From: an uncultured Gemmata sp.
Lineage (GTDB): Bacteria > Planctomycetota > Planctomycetia > Gemmatales > Gemmataceae
Reading direction: 5' to 3'
NCBI GenBank assembly: GCA_937924775.1
Contig: CALDUT010000001.1
Location: 713,704-777,703 of the forward strand
Length of the DNA: 64,000 bases
Shown here: positions 63,945 to 64,000 of the stretch, in pieces
Layout of the letters: every line of letters begins with the position of its first letter
How positions within the stretch are numbered: position 1 is the first letter of the stretch
The notes under the pieces: generated by a model
Databases searched by the model: none
Told to the model about the DNA's origin: nothing
The model's input: only the letters and a program-made list of their open reading frames with translations
Program-made: the position numbers and the translations under genes

Positions 63945-64000
63945 ATGTCTGACCGCATTCACGCTGCCTGCCAGAACCTGTTTCGTGCCGTCAATGCTTT
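63945..64000 (+). CDS. Start of a further gene (3' partial)
   Basis: ATG at 63945, translating MSDRIHAACQNLFRAVNA before the window ends. Same direction as the HTH cassette, 115 bases further on. Too short to identify. Confidence 0.45.
   Translation, partial: MSDRIHAACQNLFRAVNA

Overview
The window looks like a chromosomal segment of a Planctomycetota bacterium, most probably of the Gemmataceae/Gemmatales. This is inferred from several traits. The DNA is GC-rich. Many proteins carry twin-arginine or Sec signals (Gfo/Idh/MocA oxidoreductase, ceramidase-like enzyme, TPP enzyme). There are GldF/GldG/DUF4340 and DUF11 proteins, a TolC-like lipoprotein with a disordered N-terminus, a VWA/TadG-like protein, and very large secreted proteins of no recognised family. 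No rRNA, CRISPR array or complete prophage was seen.

Layout. 1-3 kb: 3' part of an ABC exporter whose nucleotide-binding motifs are all degenerate, then an inositol-monophosphatase/HisN-type phosphatase. 3-12 kb (minus strand): PQQ-like beta-propeller protein, Tat-type Gfo/Idh/MocA oxidoreductase, and a membrane-fusion adaptor whose start overlaps the end of a TolC-like outer-membrane gene. 12.4-20.2 kb: tiny membrane protein, Dps, HEPN-like, YCII and DUF6580 proteins, L-2-hydroxyglutarate oxidase, DUF11 protein, two membrane proteins. 20.2-27.1 kb (plus strand): small basic protein, then ABC-2 permease, GldG-like and DUF4340 genes. 27.6-41.6 kb (minus strand): S9 peptidase, two giant secreted proteins that share a repeated module, GT87-like membrane protein, panD and a mannose-6-phosphate isomerase. 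42.2-42.5 kb: three tandem tRNA-like sequences (GTT, GTG, TTT anticodons). 42.7-51.4 kb: deaminase, IMPase, CAP protein, Tat-exported TPP enzyme, TPR protein, BON protein, and queF/queC in divergent orientation. 51.7-58.1 kb: glycine-rich repeat protein, pyrD, ABC-2 permease/ATPase pair, VWA/TadG-like protein. 58.5-64 kb: an accessory-looking end with a frameshifted integron-type integrase, a ceramidase-like enzyme behind a perfect palindrome, small membrane proteins, and a coupled HTH/terminase-small-subunit-like cassette.

The most striking non-gene signal is a family of four ~160-bp intergenic elements (4584-4743, 14878-15036, 27271-27430, 44416-44594). They have ATGTCTACTTTTG/CAAAAGTAGACAT terminal inverted repeats and an internal palindrome, GTTCCACGTGGAAC, that matches the kind of sequence bound by ParB (parS). 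A conserved block (CGTCGGC, then GTTAGAATGTCG) follows the palindrome. Two copies show compensating changes in their arms. All four lie next to gene 3' ends.

The second candidate novelty is the pair of giant secreted proteins (29894-38242), which appear to be built from three copies of one undescribed extracytoplasmic module with membrane segments between and after them. Other points of interest are several palindromic operator-like sites, a Tat-exported acetolactate-synthase-like enzyme, and the tRNA-like cluster.
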